Below are positions 44,746 through 56,639 of a stretch of 64,000 nucleotides of DNA, in pieces. This stretch comes from Tiliqua scincoides (taxonomy: Eukaryota > Chordata > Lepidosauria > Squamata > Scincidae). Location: positions 107,711,307 to 107,775,306 of the forward strand of contig NC_089822.1 in assembly GCF_035046505.1 (NCBI RefSeq), given 5' to 3'. How positions within the stretch are numbered: position 1 is the first letter of the stretch; every line of letters starts with the position of its first letter. A model generated the notes under the pieces. It ran no database searches and was not told where the DNA came from. It worked only from the letters and a program-made list of their open reading frames with translations. The translations under genes were made by a program, and so were the position numbers.

Positions 44746-45473
44746 CCCAGCCATATTCATATGGGGTTGGCTTGCCACAAGCTGTCTTAAGACCACTGCA
44801 GAAAGATGCCAGGGACGCACAGGGCACCAGCCTGGACTATGAAGGGTCCAGAGTTCTCAAGGAGGGGAAGGGGTCTTTCTGGGCACTCTTCAAGAGAGTC
44901 CTGACTGGATGTGATGGCAGTTGTGGTAGGTCCAGGGGGGAGACGACATGTTCAGATCTACGCCAAGCTTAGCCTGAGCTGTGTTCTACTGCTGAAGCAG
45001 AGAAGGAAGATGGTAGCAGGAGTGCATGTGTGCCTCTGATGGGTGGAAGGGTTTTCATGACACTTCATGAGCCCTGGGATCAGGCCTGTTGGTAGTTTGA
45101 CACTTTTGATTTCCTGGATAAAGTGTTACTATGATAAATCTGCAGCTTCTAAGTGCTTTAAGTGTACAATTGTTTTTAAGAGTTCTAATGATTTCATTTT
45201 GAAACATCTTGTAAGCTGCTTGTAAACTGCCGTGGGAAGATTATTTTTTTTAAATGGAGAATGAAGGTATAAGAATTATAAATAAAGGCATAAATAAAAA
45301 ATTCCAATCAGGAGCCTCTATTTTTTCTAGACATGTGAAAGGAAAGCCAATACCATCATAAAATGACCCGCCCTGTGTCATTTGAGAGTTTCTTATCTTA
45401 GGCAGAGAACGAGGAAGAATGCAAGCATGAGGGGGTTCTATTTCATGTGTTGTTTGAAGTTGTTCACTTAGTA
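44746..45473. other. Unassigned sequence past the duplication
   Basis: No gene. A weak L2-like tail (TTGTAAGCTGCTTGTAAACTG near 45210) is visible. The rest is unique to my eye. Confidence 0.35.
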
Positions 45474-45916
45474 CAGGGGTGTCCAAACATTTTGGCAGGA
45501 GGGCCACATCATCTCTCTGACACTGTGGTGGTGGTGGGGGGGGGAAAGAATTAATTTACATTTAAAAGTTGAATAAATTTACATAAATGAATAGAGATGG
45601 AACTTATATGAATGAGTGAAGGTCTTGCAGTAGCTCAAGGCCTATAAAAGGCCTCGCACGAAGCAAGACTAGCCTTTCCTTCACTGCCACTGCTGCATCA
45701 CAGACATGAAACAGCAAGCAGTGGAGGGAGCTCACAGCTCATGCAAGAGGTCGAACAGTCACTCTCATACAGAGAGAGGATTCGTTGGGCCAGCATGGGC
45801 TCCAACAAGTCTCCAGAGGGCCAGAGGCTCACTGGAGACTGTGGGCTCCCTGAGGGCCGGATTGGGAGTCCCTGAGGGCCGCAAGTGGCCCCCGGGTCAG
45901 GGTTTGGGCACCCCTG
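45474..45916 (+). mobile_element. Non-autonomous hAT element (CAGGGGTG ends)
   Basis: 443 bp from CAGGGGTGTCCAAAC to GTTTGGGCACCCCTG, flanked by a perfect 8-bp duplication ACTTAGTA (45466-45473 and 45917-45924). It lies outside the duplicated units. Confidence 0.9.
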
Positions 45917-45924
45917 ACTTAGTA

Positions 45925-47263
45925 TGAAACTGACTGGCAGTGGCTCTCCAGGGTTTCATACAGGAATCTTTTCCAGTCCTATTTGAAGATATCAGGGACT
46001 GAAACTGGAATTTTCTTTATGGAAAAGCATGTGTTCTACCACTGAGCTACTGCTTCATTCCCAGACATTTTTGTCTGAAAATTAAAACTAAACTTTTTTT
46101 TTTCCAAATAAAGCTATTGTAACTAGAACAACAGCACAGAAAATAAACCATGTTCTTTTTATTTTTGCTTTTCATTTCCTGGACTTGTCAGTTTTTTTGC
46201 CTACAGTCATTTTCTTGGGGATTTTTCAGACACCACTTTATTCACAATGATAATAGCAGCAAGTAAGTAGATGGTGCCATTTATAAATCAGAAAAAGTAA
46301 AAGCTGACCATCAGCTCCATTTGAATTTCTTTCCAACCTGTGCAAAATTGGTTACATCAACGTTAAATATTTTCATGGTTTTCGGTGGATGAAAAAAATG
46401 TAACCAAAAATCTGAAATTTGAATATTCAAATAAATACATCATAAATGTTTCAATAGAGGGGGGAAATGTAGTGTTTTGCAAACAAAAGGATGAACAAAC
46501 ACAAAAGTGTGTATTGCACTCATATACAACTATGCATTGCTGCACGAAATTGAAGTTTATTGATGCAAAGTTATATTTCTCATTATATCTATTTTTCACC
46601 AGTATTGTACTTGCTGTTTGTTGTCATTTATCCAAATACAGAGATGCTTTGGTGCTACGTGAGGCACTGTGCACAAAGAAAAAGGCCAGGGCCATGTGGC
46701 CTCATAGGTAACCTGGAGCTGAAACTTCTACAAAAGAAGCTGACCCAGGTGAGAGTTAGGGCATAATAGAGATAGCCAGTTAGCTTTGTTATTTTAATGC
46801 TGATATGTTTCCTAGAAGTTTTATGCCTCTAGCATTTGCTGCCTTTTGTAACTTTATGTAACCCTATGTATTTAATAAAGTAAAAATCCTTTTACTAAGT
46901 TGTTTCATTGTCTCTTGGGGACCTGATGCCAGTATTTTGAAACTCTGCACCATTCTTTGTTTAGGGTTACATACTTAGCAGACTGAAGCTAGAGACAGTT
47001 AGCCAGTTTGTTTGAAGTTCCTCTTCTCCCACAGTTCTGTTCTCAAGCAGGTCTGAACTAACTTGGATGTTCTGGGAACAACCATTAACTGTAATCACCT
47101 GCCATAAAATAAGCAAAAATAATAGTATAACAAATCAGACAATTAAGGAGAGTCTCACGATCCTATAACTGCCTCAAAATGAATGTTTTGAAGCAGTGGG
47201 AAATGCAGAGTTATTTGCAAATGATTTATGAATCAAGCATTAACAGTAACTATGAGAAAGTAT
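45925..47263. other. Unassigned AT-rich sequence
   Basis: Open frames on both strands around 46360-46770 overlap and show no domain. TTTAATAAAG at about 46870 might be a poly(A) signal of an old retroposon. Nothing else recognised. Confidence 0.35.
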
Positions 47264-48936
47264 CAAGGCCTAGGAGAGGGGGGTAAAGGGGGTAATTTGT
47301 ACCTGGGCCCGGGGTCTGAAAGGGGGCCCGGGAGCTAGAGGAGGGGGCCCGGAGCGATACAGTCTCCTGAGAGCTCAGCAGACTGCTGCACAGGAGGCAG
47401 GAAGCTGACGCTAGCTCCGACCAACTGGACTCCAAGTCCCCGAAGGCAAAGCAGCAGGCTACAGCCTACTGGGCCTGCGCCTCTCCCTCAGAGCTTAGCA
47501 GTGGTGCACAGGCTTGCCTCATGCAGGAGCGCTGCTGCTTTGCCTGGTGGAACTCAGAGGCGAGTTCAGTTCATTGCAAGCAATGCCAGAGCAGCAGGCT
47601 CTGTGAACTGCCTCCAACTCCCACAAGGCAAAGAGGCAGCGCCACCTACTGGGCTTGGGCGCTAGTATACGAGGCAGACTTGTGCTCTGAGCTGTAAGAG
47701 AGGGGTTGAGATCTGTTCTTGTGGCCTGCTGGCATCCTAAATATTCCCTCAACATTTTCAGTGTCTGAAAAAAAAATTTTGTGGCTTTTCTTCTCTTCAG
47801 TCTGGTCTGTCTCTAAAATTTCTTATTCTCATAAATCAGGAGCCCAGAAAAGAAAAGACAAAAAAAGAACGAGATGAAACTCATGGAAGGGGTCAACAAA
47901 CACTGTTTCGGTTTGGGTGAGGTGCAGCTTCACATGCACAGAGTTCTCCATTGAGCTCACCTGTAGAATTGGAACAAGAAGAAGATGTTGAAAGCCTTAT
48001 CCCCAAATTGATTTGGGTGCTTCTGCACAGAGTTTTGTTAAAGAGGCAGATGGAAAAAATGAAAATGAAAAACAGAAAAGACATACAGATGCATGTGAAA
48101 GTGAATTTGGAAGGAGAGGAGTGATCATAATGTAGGCCTTGACATTGGATATATCACAACTGAGTTTCCACCTCAAAAGGAAATAGAAAAGTATGTTATG
48201 AATGGAACATTTACCATCAGTGCATAAAGCAAATTTTGGAACTGCACAATTAAAACCATTAGATCTGTTGAACTTGTGAACAGAGTACACAAGTGACCTG
48301 TTTCCAAATGTTTGTATTAGTTTAAGAATACTGTTAACAATTCCAGCAACAGTAGCTTCTGCAGAGCAGTCATTTAGCAAACTAAAGCTAATTAAGAATT
48401 ATTTAAGATCTACAATGTCTCAGGGACATCTTGTGGATTTGGCCAGGCTAAGTATCAAATCAAGCGTTGCCAGAACAATTAATTTCCATGTTGTGATTCA
48501 AAACTTTTCACAGAAAAAGGCCAGGAAGGCTCTTTTTGCAAAGTAAATACTATAGCTACCATTCTATACACACGTTCCTGGGAGTAAGCCTTATAGAACA
48601 CAATGAGGCTTACTTACGAGTAGACATGAATAGGATTGCACTGCAAGTTTCTTAATAATAGTTAGGTCTTCGGATGATCATATCTGCATATCAATATAAA
48701 ATGATGTTTCAATGTGAATTCTGTCTCCTTATCTGTATTGTTCTTTCTCATCTGCATTATAGCGTAAACAAATGTGTTCAAATCAAATGTGCTTTGTTAT
48801 CATCTTTTATTTATTTATATTTATTATACTCATCAACCCCCATTGCTGCCCTCCCCCCTCGTTGACCGCTCCCCCTTTGGGAAGGGGCCTAAAAGAAACT
48901 TTGTACCCCCTGCCAAAATTCCTTTCAGAGGCCCTG
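47264..48936 (+). mobile_element. Decayed hAT transposon of the ZMYM/TTF-type group
   Basis: The ends CAAGGCCTAGGAGAGG and CCTTTCAGAGGCCCTG are imperfect inverted repeats, with related sub-terminal GGGGTAAnnTTGTACC-type text. Target duplication GAAAGTAT (47256-47263) / GAAAGTAA (48937-48944), 7 of 8 matching. Inside are an N-terminal SGAQKRKDKKERDE stretch (about 47838-47880) and the C-terminal hAT dimerisation region (48320-48546). The middle of the transposase is missing. Confidence 0.8.
48195..48546 (+). pseudogene. hAT transposase C-terminal remnant
   Basis: Reads TIPATVASAEQSFSKLKLIK followed by NYLRSTMSQGHLVDLARLSI, the typical hAT C-terminal dimerisation block (ASAERSFSKLK...LRSTM consensus), then ends at a stop at 48546. 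A stop interrupts the frame upstream near 48275 (before TEYTSDLFPNV). The N-terminal SGAQKRK block with the same group signature lies about 350 bases upstream, so most of the catalytic part was deleted. This group also gave rise to host ZMYM-like proteins, but here the gene is dead. Confidence 0.8.
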
Positions 48937-48944
48937 GAAAGTAA

Positions 48945-50889
48945 AACCTTACACTAACATTTGATAGAGGTCCAGAATTTTCAAGAACAGAGTGAGACTT
49001 GGAAGTGACTCCATCATGACTAACACAATAAAGCTAAGGAGGAGTAGTAGCTGGATTACAGAAGGGTGCCAAAAGGATTTTGTCCCCAGCTTCATGGATC
49101 CAGGATGCAATACCAGAAAAAAGGAAGAGTTTGGATGAGGGAAAGAAGCAACTGGTGGGTTTAATTTCAGCCCCAGTTCTGCTAAAAAGTCAGACATCTG
49201 AGCAAGTAAAGATTAAAGGCACTGCACATTTGAGAAGCACATCCTGCTTATCTGCAGGATGGCATCTACCATAGTTAAGGTTAAGACTTAACCAAACACC
49301 GTGTTTAAAGTCACAGCCGGTGCACTTAACTGTTAAGCACACTGTTAACTGTTAAGCACACAGGTTGTTACTTTAAACATGGTGTTTGGTCCTGCATATT
49401 CTGCTTGGTTGTTTATTCATTAAAGTGCAGCTGCAGTGGACCCCAAACTAGATTACTGCAGCATGAAAGAGGAAGGAATTTAACCCTTTGCCCTGCTGCA
49501 GTGCTCTAGAAAGTAAGCCATTCCTTCAATGGAATTTAGGTAGTCGACTCTGTGTATTTATAACTTAAATATCTGAATATCCATTTCCTTTTGAAGGTTG
49601 AAGGTTGAATGTGAGGATGACATATGCATGGAGCAGGAAATGATCTCCATGGATTATCATCTCCACATCACTTCTCTCCAAATCAGGATATCTGGAAAAT
49701 TCTCATTGGAGGTGTAGAACTTTCCTGGAAACCACATTTCATCACTGCTTTTGAGAGAGGTCATTGACAATGGATCCAATACATAAAAATGTATGTTTAG
49801 TTTTTTATTGTTTTATTAACATTTTGTAAGCCACCTTGAACATTTGCTTTGGCAAAGGTTGAAATTTTTTAAAGAAAATAATCAGACAGTTTGACCTTCA
49901 ATTATACATTCAAGTTTTCTCCAATCCCCACCACCCCACAGCCTCCACTCATCTAAGGAGCAAACAACTCCTTTAAACTCACTGGCTGGTGCTAGGAACT
50001 TGTGTAGGTGGAAGTACTGGTCTGGAATGCACCCTTAGGGAGTTTCATAAAACTCCCTTAGTTTCTTAGGGACTGTAAAACAGTTTCATCCCTGTTTCAC
50101 ACTCAACTTACTCAGGGGTCACAGCAAATTTCATGTTTTTTGACTCAAAACTGAATTTATCTAATAAGATCTAATATGTACAGTACAGTCTCTATGGACA
50201 CAGCCAGCAATCTCTCTGTGTATGTGCCTTTAAAACACTCTTAAGGCAAATATTCAGAGTATAGCTCACTAATTCTAAAGAGGTAAATGGGTGCAAGGAC
50301 AGCCCATGTTCATGATGGGACAAGAAATAATGTAGGAGGAAGTTAACATGAAGAAATGCAACAAGAGGCGGTGGTGATGGAGGGGAAGAGGCAGAGGAGA
50401 ACTTTTTCTTAGGAAACTGGCGCAGTTTAGAGAGTAAGAAATGCTGTCTCTCAAGCTGTCCCCAAAGTGCAAACCTTACTTTTTATTTCAGAAGGGAAAA
50501 ATGCTATCCCCAAGTGTCTTGTTTGCCCTTCAAACAACAGCAGGGAACTCTTACTTGTACAGGTCCCTCTCCAGAATCACTAATTTGAAAAGTACTAACT
50601 TATTAATGATGCCCAGAGTGGCTTCTTTCTCATCTCTAGAAATAGCCTCTCTCAGTTGGAAAGCTGCTCTGAAATGGAAAAAATGATGCAATATCTACCT
50701 TTGTTTTACTTGGTTTCTGACTACATGCAGTACAGCTTGTAGATTTCAGAGGGCTTCAAATTAATTAAGGTATTAATGCCAGGGACAAGGAAGCTTTCTT
50801 TGGGATGATCAGCAATTTCTGTTAGGGATGTCCATTCAGGTTTGGAAATATTCAGAAGTAGCCAAATGATGCTGCATTTGCAGCAGTTA
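48945..50889. other. Non-coding stretch with small palindromic element
   Basis: At 49291-49311 and 49370-49390 lie 21-base inverted repeats (ACCAAACACC...GGTGTTTGGT) with one mismatch, possibly a tiny MITE. A TTTGTAAGCCACCTTGAA L2-like tail sits near 49825-49843. The remainder, including open frames around 50275-50690, shows no domain. Confidence 0.4.
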
Positions 50890-51068
50890 GGCCCAAATCC
50901 TAACCAACTTTCCAATGCTGGCATAGTAGTGCCAGTGAGACGTGTGCCGCATCCTATCGTTGAGTGACACTCACAGAGTCCTCCTCAAAGTAAGGGAATG
51001 TTTGTTCCCTTACCACCTCAGAGTTGCATTGCCCTTGCAGTGCTGGAAAGTGGGTTAGGATTGTGCCC
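50890..51068. mobile_element. Harbinger-like MITE
   Basis: 179 bp, starting GGCCCAAATCCTAACC and ending GGTTAGGATTGTGCCC, with TTA on both sides (50887-50889 and 51069-51071). Lies outside the duplicated units. Confidence 0.75.
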
Positions 51069-51647
51069 TTAAAAATATTTCCAAATCCAAATTCAATACT
51101 TGTGGATATTTTGGAATGGCTCCTAATATTGAGTCAATTTTTTTACCTGTGTTGCCATGGGAGGGGGAAATGGGAATAACTGCAGATTAATGGGGATATT
51201 TTAGGTTAAAATTAGGCTCCCTTGGGGGTATATCAGGCAGAATGATACGGTTTATTAGGTAGATTAATGGCCAGTTCCTATCCCCTGCTAGTCCATAGCA
51301 TGCAATACCACAGACAGAGCAAGGGCTGCATGCCATGTTAGGGGGACAAACAGAAAGCCCTGGATAATTTTAATAATAAAAATTATAATAATTTTTTTTT
51401 TATTATAATAAAAAAAAATATTTTTTTACTTACCTCTCCATAGGCCAGCTGGCCATCAATGGGTCTCCTTGGATCTACATATGCTCTTGATCAGAATCAG
51501 ATATGGTGGTTTTGTGTTGAAATATAATTGATTAATTAGGGCTGATATTACTTTTCCCATTCAGTTCCTCCATAATTTATCTGTTTCCCTCTGCTCTTTG
51601 TTTCAATTCCCTCAGTTCATTTGTATTTTTCCTCCTTTTACATTACA
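51069..51647. other. Unassigned, AT-rich
   Basis: Nothing coding. Contains the A/T tract at 51369-51427 and a GGGTCTCCTTGGATCTAC end near 51460 that also occurs near 14323 and 18010, so it is part of an interspersed repeat. Confidence 0.35.
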
Positions 51648-51853
51648 TATGTCACATTGATAAAACACTACAAAATAGCAATCCTGATATGATTGTAAGG
51701 ATTGTTAAATCAAGACTCTTGTTATAGAAGCAGTATTTTTCTATACTAAATACTATGTCATCAATGTGCACATGTAAATTTCTGCACATTGATGACATAG
51801 CTTCCCATAACAAAACGTTTGCTTTTATTGTAGTGTTTTATCAATGTACATAA
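51648..51853. mobile_element. Palindromic MITE with internal hairpin
   Basis: Outer inverted repeats ACATTGATAAAACACTACAA (about 51654-51673) and its complement (51828-51847) enclose a perfect 18-bp hairpin at 51753-51770 / 51783-51800 with a 12-base loop. The class is unclear. An AT-rich palindromic tract lies just upstream at 51360-51427. Confidence 0.6.
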
Positions 51854-52419
51854 GTGCATACGTGGGTCTGGATTCCAACTTATAGTCAGAATTCCTACTT
51901 ATAGCACAGAAAACAGGTGAACAGATTGTTCCATCTATGCACTTGGGGAGTTCTTGGGATTTCCCCTTATGAGAAGCCTGGAAAGTTTTTCATGTGGTTG
52001 TTAGTCATGGAATTTCCTTGAATGGTGTTGTAACCAACATATGCTTAACAATACTGAATTGCTGGGAAAGATAGCAATCTGTGACGACTGAATTCTCTCT
52101 TTCAAGATTAGGCTCCTAGATTGGACTATTGAAATTCTGTTATTTGTTCTCCCACTAGCTTGGAATGGTTTTATTTATTTATTGGAATGGTTACTTATTA
52201 CATATGTGTAAATGCTTGCTCAATGCTTACACATCTTTCTCTGTCCTGTTCCCAATCTTTGAAAATATATACAATCTTTGAAAATAAATACAAGATATGT
52301 AATTAAAAGCCTTCTGAAGCACCACTATTATTGCAAAAGAAGATAGGTTTATAAGATCGTCCAGTAAAACTGATTACCGGGAGATTCAGCATGGATAAAC
52401 AGCTATACTTCTCATACTG

Positions 52420-52665
52420 TGCATAATTAGCCTGTGGAATGCATTGCCACAAGATTTGGAATGACTTTAAAACGGAATTGGATAGGTCTATCAAGAGCTA
52501 CTAGTTGTAATGGATACAAGGTTTGGCAACAGTTGCCGGGGAGCAATGGTGGGTGAGAAGGATGCCTCTTTCTCCTTCTTGTGGGCTTTTCGGTAGCAGC
52601 TGGTAGACCACAGTGGGAAACAGGATGCTGGACTAGCCTATTAGCCTGCCCCCTGGGACTGCGAA
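52420..52665 (+). mobile_element. CR1-type LINE 3' fragment (second subfamily)
   Basis: Reads WNDFKTELDRSIKSY (52455-52500), followed by CAGGATGCTGGACTAG-type text near 52622, the usual tail of an older CR1 subfamily. C and G runs follow (52730-52812). Confidence 0.6.
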
Positions 52666-52919
52666 CCTCCAGGGACGGGGTGTTTGGTCTTGGTCCGGCC
52701 TGCTGCTAATCCAAACAAGACCTGACACAGCCCCCCCCCCCAACCCTGTTTCTGATCATCAGCAGAAAGCCTTGCCATCACCCTCTGGCTTTTGCTGGGG
52801 GGGGGGGGGAGAAGAGAAACACAGCAGCAGAGTCAGAAGAAGAACAAGCAGCCTTGGCTTGGCTAAACCTTCCTCCTTTACCAGATCTGTTTGAGGGGCC
52901 TGGCAGAGTGAACCGAGAG

Positions 52920-53495
52920 AGTTTTTTGTAAAAATCTTTTTATTTTTTTGCCCCCATCTCCTTTATTTGTGAATAGAGGATAAGAAAACAATGGAATAAC
53001 AACAGAACTAAAAGAAAATAAAAAGGAGGAAAAATACATATACAATATGCATGCAATTTATCAATAAGCAATTTATCAAAAAGATATTAATAAGCAATTG
53101 ATGCAAAAATCTAGTTTAAAAAAGGCTTCCGGGTGTCCAAAAAAATGTCCATACATAGTTGCCTTCTATAAGCCATGCTTTCACATGTTGATAAAGTTAA
53201 ATTAGGAGAGTAGCAGGGGGAAGAGGGCATTTACCTTTCCAATGCTTTAATACAAGTCTTTTGGCTTCAGTAAGGGCACAAAGAGTAAATTTCCTCTGTC
53301 TTGCAGATAGTTTGCACAAATAGGAAGGAGATTCAAAATAATGTAAGTTAATGTTTGCTGTAGCACAAAATTAATACAGAAGGTAACCTCTACCCAAAAG
53401 GACTGTATACAAGACCACATTATGTGCCTAAATAATGCTTCAGGCGTACCACAACACCAACAATTGAACCCCTTACTGTGAAGGCATTGCAGTGT
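52920..53495 (-). mobile_element. L1-type LINE ORF2 C-terminal and 3' fragment
   Basis: Minus-strand translation near 53490-53400 gives GFNCWCCGTPEALFRHIMWS then CIQSFW, the C--C...H---W-C-----FW signature found near the end of L1 ORF2. An A-rich 3' part runs to about 52920. Decayed. Confidence 0.65.
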
Positions 53496-53499
53496 CCAA

Positions 53500-54310
53500 T
53501 AAACTCAGATTAAATCCAGATAAAACAGAGTCCTCTTTTTTTGGAAATCCACAATGCAGGTGTTGGAATGTCAGGCTGTTTTGAATGGGGTTGCACTGTA
53601 TCTGCAGGAGTAAGTCCACAGCTTGGAGGTCATCCTGGACTTTCCACTGCTCCTGGATACTCAGGGAGGCCCAAGGAGCCTTTGCTCAACTTGGGCTGGT
53701 GTGCCAGCTGTGGGATCTAAGCACAGTGATCGACAGGCAACTGACATTGAAGTTTGAATACTGCAATGCACTCTTCATGGAGTGAACATGAAGACTGCCC
53801 GGAAGTACAGAATGTGGCGGCCTATGTGGTCTTGGGGGCTAGGCAATTTGACTCAACCCATCCCATGCTCCTGTGCTTGCACTGGCTGCCTGTTTCTGAA
53901 CCCATTTCAAGATGTGGGCTTTTTAAAGGTCTATATGGGTTGGGACCAGGATATCTGAGGAGCTGCCTTCTTTCTTGTGAACGAACCTTCTCCTAAGATC
54001 AGCGGGAAGAGCCCTGCTGCATGTGCTGCCTCTGGTAGAGGCCAGAAGAGCAGGACATTCTCTGTGGTGGCACCTTTATTATTGAACTACTGCCCAGTGA
54101 AACTAAGAATTGCTCCCTCCCAATTAGCCTTCCAATGGAGGTTGAAGAATTTCCTATTTAGCCTGGGCTTCCCTTCTGAATTAGATTGGTGGTTATGTAT
54201 ATATTAATTATTCTATTCTTTCTTATTTTTATGCTTATTGCACTTTATATTTTGTTCCTATTTTGGTATTTTACAGTTTTTTCTCTATACTGTATACCAC
54301 CTTGAACGCA
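53500..54310 (+). mobile_element. L2-type LINE fragment (RT C-terminus and 3' end)
   Basis: In shifting frames it reads KFEYCNALFME, VQNVAAYVVLGAR, LHWLPVSEPI, FKGLYGLGPGYL, the familiar L2 C-terminal order (YCNALY, VQNAAARL, LHWLPV, FK-L-G--P-YL). It ends at TACCACCTTGAACGCAGG followed by an (AAGG/ACGG)n tract at 54311-54353. Confidence 0.75.
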
Positions 54311-54353
54311 GGAAGGAAGGAAGGAAGGAAGGAAGGACGGACGGACGGACGGG

Positions 54354-55730
54354 ACTGAGTTTTTCTTCAGGTCCGATGTATTCAGATGCTATGTTAATGT
54401 CACACTGATGCTAATGTGACACCCATCATATCTTAAGCCTGACCTGGCACACTGACGCTGACACATGGCACAGTGACGCTGATGCAACAAGAGCCAAATG
54501 ACGTGTCTCAGCCAAGGAAAACTGGGACAGCCCTTCCCAATAATACCTCCTGTGTCCATGGAAACACCAACACAGACTGTTATCCATGCAGTGGTGCCCT
54601 GCTGGTAGCATGTCATCACCATGGCATCAGTGTATCATTGCTGTTAAATTGATGCATCATCCATATGCCATCGGTGTGATACCCAAGGAGCCAATGACCT
54701 CATCCAGTCAGTCCCAACACTGGCAGCCAGAGAAACACCACTGGGATGAACTGAGCAGGGGTTGGGACATGTACGGGACCAATGAGTGGCCAGTGCTGGG
54801 GGGACACGCCCCACCATGTGATCCAGACATGAGGAATGAGCAACACAGCACCATTCACAACCATGGGGAGATGCTCTGAGGACACCACCCACATGTACGT
54901 ACACGCACATGAAACAACACAATACAAGGATTCTGCAGCACCCCCACCTCCTACAGGAGTCACAATGGCATCGGCAAGAAATGAGCAAAAGCAAGGAACT
55001 GCTAGGAGCCCCTGCACCCAAGGTTCAAGTCCCCTTACCTCACTCCTACAAAGGCACATATACCTTTTTGAGTAGACCAGAGCAAGGATAGAAAGATAGC
55101 TCCTTTGGAAGAGGGCAGCCTGGTGAAATAAACACACACATCTTCCCGTGGCAAAAGTTCAAGTCCATGTTGGGACATCCACCAGCTGGAAGAGCATTTA
55201 TGTCAAGGGAAGGACTGGAACAAGTCACAAGGGGAGCCCCAACAGTACTTAAGCAAAGCAGGGTGCTGGTAGCTCACTGTACAAAGGCACGGACTGGGAG
55301 CCCTGCAAGGTGATTCAAGCCCAGCCAAGGGACTTGCTCTAACCAGCAAAGCACTCACGTTTTGCATGACTGGCCAGAAACACCCATGACTGGGCCATTT
55401 TCTTGGCACAAAACTGAGCAGAGTCAGGGAGAGGGAACTGTGAAATGAATAGGATGGGTCCTGATGCACGCTGGTGCTACTGGGATCCATCCCCTCCCTC
55501 CCTTATTCCATGTTCCAACCCCCATACAGGCACTCTCCACCCCGTTCCTTCCACCATGCGTTCCCATTGCCAACTTACCAGTACTGGTGGTGGGAGGCCT
55601 CTCCGCCAGGCCATGCACATGGCAGCCAGCCATGTGTGGTAACGGCCCTGTCATGCACGCTGTTGCAGCAGCACTTCCGCCATTGGAACGGCACTTTAAC
55701 CAGTGAATCCAGTGGTTAGGATTGGGCATT
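54354..55730. other. Unassigned GC-rich stretch
   Basis: Several overlapping open frames occur on both strands (longest 145 codons), none with a recognisable domain, so I call no gene. Repeated ACTGATGC/TGACGCTGA words near 54390-54480 hint at a local repeat. Confidence 0.35.
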
Positions 55731-56190
55731 TACAGTGCAAACCAGAGCTGCGCTTGGGCTGGCGCAAGTCCCTTGCGCTGGCCCAGGAGAGTCGCAAATG
55801 TGCCGTAAGGCACATCTACGCCTGCTCATGAGTCAGCTAGGCTGGTACATCGAGGTGTGCCTGCCTGTGGATGCCGGAATAAGCCTCCGTGCTGACAGAG
55901 GCTCTAAGTCTTGCATTGGCCGAGCTCGGCTGATGTAAGACTCTGGGGTGGGCGGGGAGGAGGCGGGAGAGAGCTGGGGTGGGGGGAGGACGGGCGGGTG
56001 GGGAGCGGGAGGTGAGACTGGGATCCAGCAGTTTCACCTTACCTCTGGCTGAGCCACTTTGGGCACCTATCCTGTGCTGGATACTGTGCTGGTGCACTTG
56101 GGTCTCAGTTGGGGGGGGGGGGCTGGCTTGGCACAGCTATGAGCAGACAGGCATTCAGCCAGTTATACTCCTCATTTTTTATAAAGTTGT
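55730..56190. other. GC-rich element with G-quadruplex-prone tract
   Basis: About 55740-55930 resembles the unit at 17674-17992. At 55945-56013 the plus strand is G-rich with many runs of three to six Gs separated by short gaps (GGGGTGGGCGGGG near 55946, GGGCGGGTGGGGAGCGGG near 55991). No gene. Confidence 0.5.
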
Positions 56191-56634
56191 CTGGATTCAG
56201 TCAATTTTCTGCATCAATCAAGCATTGGTATTGGCCCTTGGAGAATCTTTGGACACATTTGTGTCCACTTCCATGGTTGGCAACCTTCAGTCTCAAAAGA
56301 CTATGGTATAAGCCTACAGCACCCGGTATTCCCAGGCGGTCTCCCATCCAAGTACTAACCAGGCCTGACCCTGCTTAGCTTCCAAGATCAGTCAAGATCA
56401 GGCATGTGCAGGGCAACAGTTGCTGTCCATACTTCCCCATCATCTTCCATACTTCCATACTTCCCCATCATCTACAGCTAAACCTTCACAACCCTGGCAA
56501 TGATGAAAGGCCGATGATGCAAGGTCTCTGGAAGGCTACCTGAGAGTTTTCCAATAGGTTCAATGATTCACTATCCACTAATTCAGTATCCAGGTTTTCC
56601 AGGAATCTAACCCTAGCACATAACGAGAACTGAC
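56190..56634. mobile_element. Unnamed interspersed repeat (second copy)
   Basis: Shares GCCCTTGGAGAAT, AACCTTCACAACCCTGG, GGAAGGCTACCTGAG, TATCCACTAATT and ATAACGAGA-CTGACTGT blocks, in order, with 18690-19215. It is interrupted by the 5S SINE at 56277-56418. Class unknown. Confidence 0.5.
56277..56418 (-). mobile_element. 5S-rRNA-derived SINE (SINE3-like)
   Basis: On the minus strand, 56409-56310 follows vertebrate 5S rRNA from about nucleotide 20 to 120: AAGCTAAGCAGGGTC, GGTTAGTACTTGGATGGGAG and TGGGAATACCGGGTGCTGTA, including the internal promoter region in altered form. The 3' tail ATACCATAGTCTTTTGAGAC continues into GTTGCCAAC and is identical to the end of the LINE at 57648-58109. This is a SINE with a borrowed LINE tail, not a 5S gene. 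Confidence 0.88.
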
Positions 56635-56639
56635 TGTTT

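Noticed and set aside
54389-55729. Cluster of 80-145-codon frames on both strands
   Set aside because: They overlap one another on opposite strands, lack domains and follow GC content; no gene is supported.
56310-56409. 5S rRNA gene
   Set aside because: The head is incomplete and altered, and it is fused to a LINE tail; it is a SINE.
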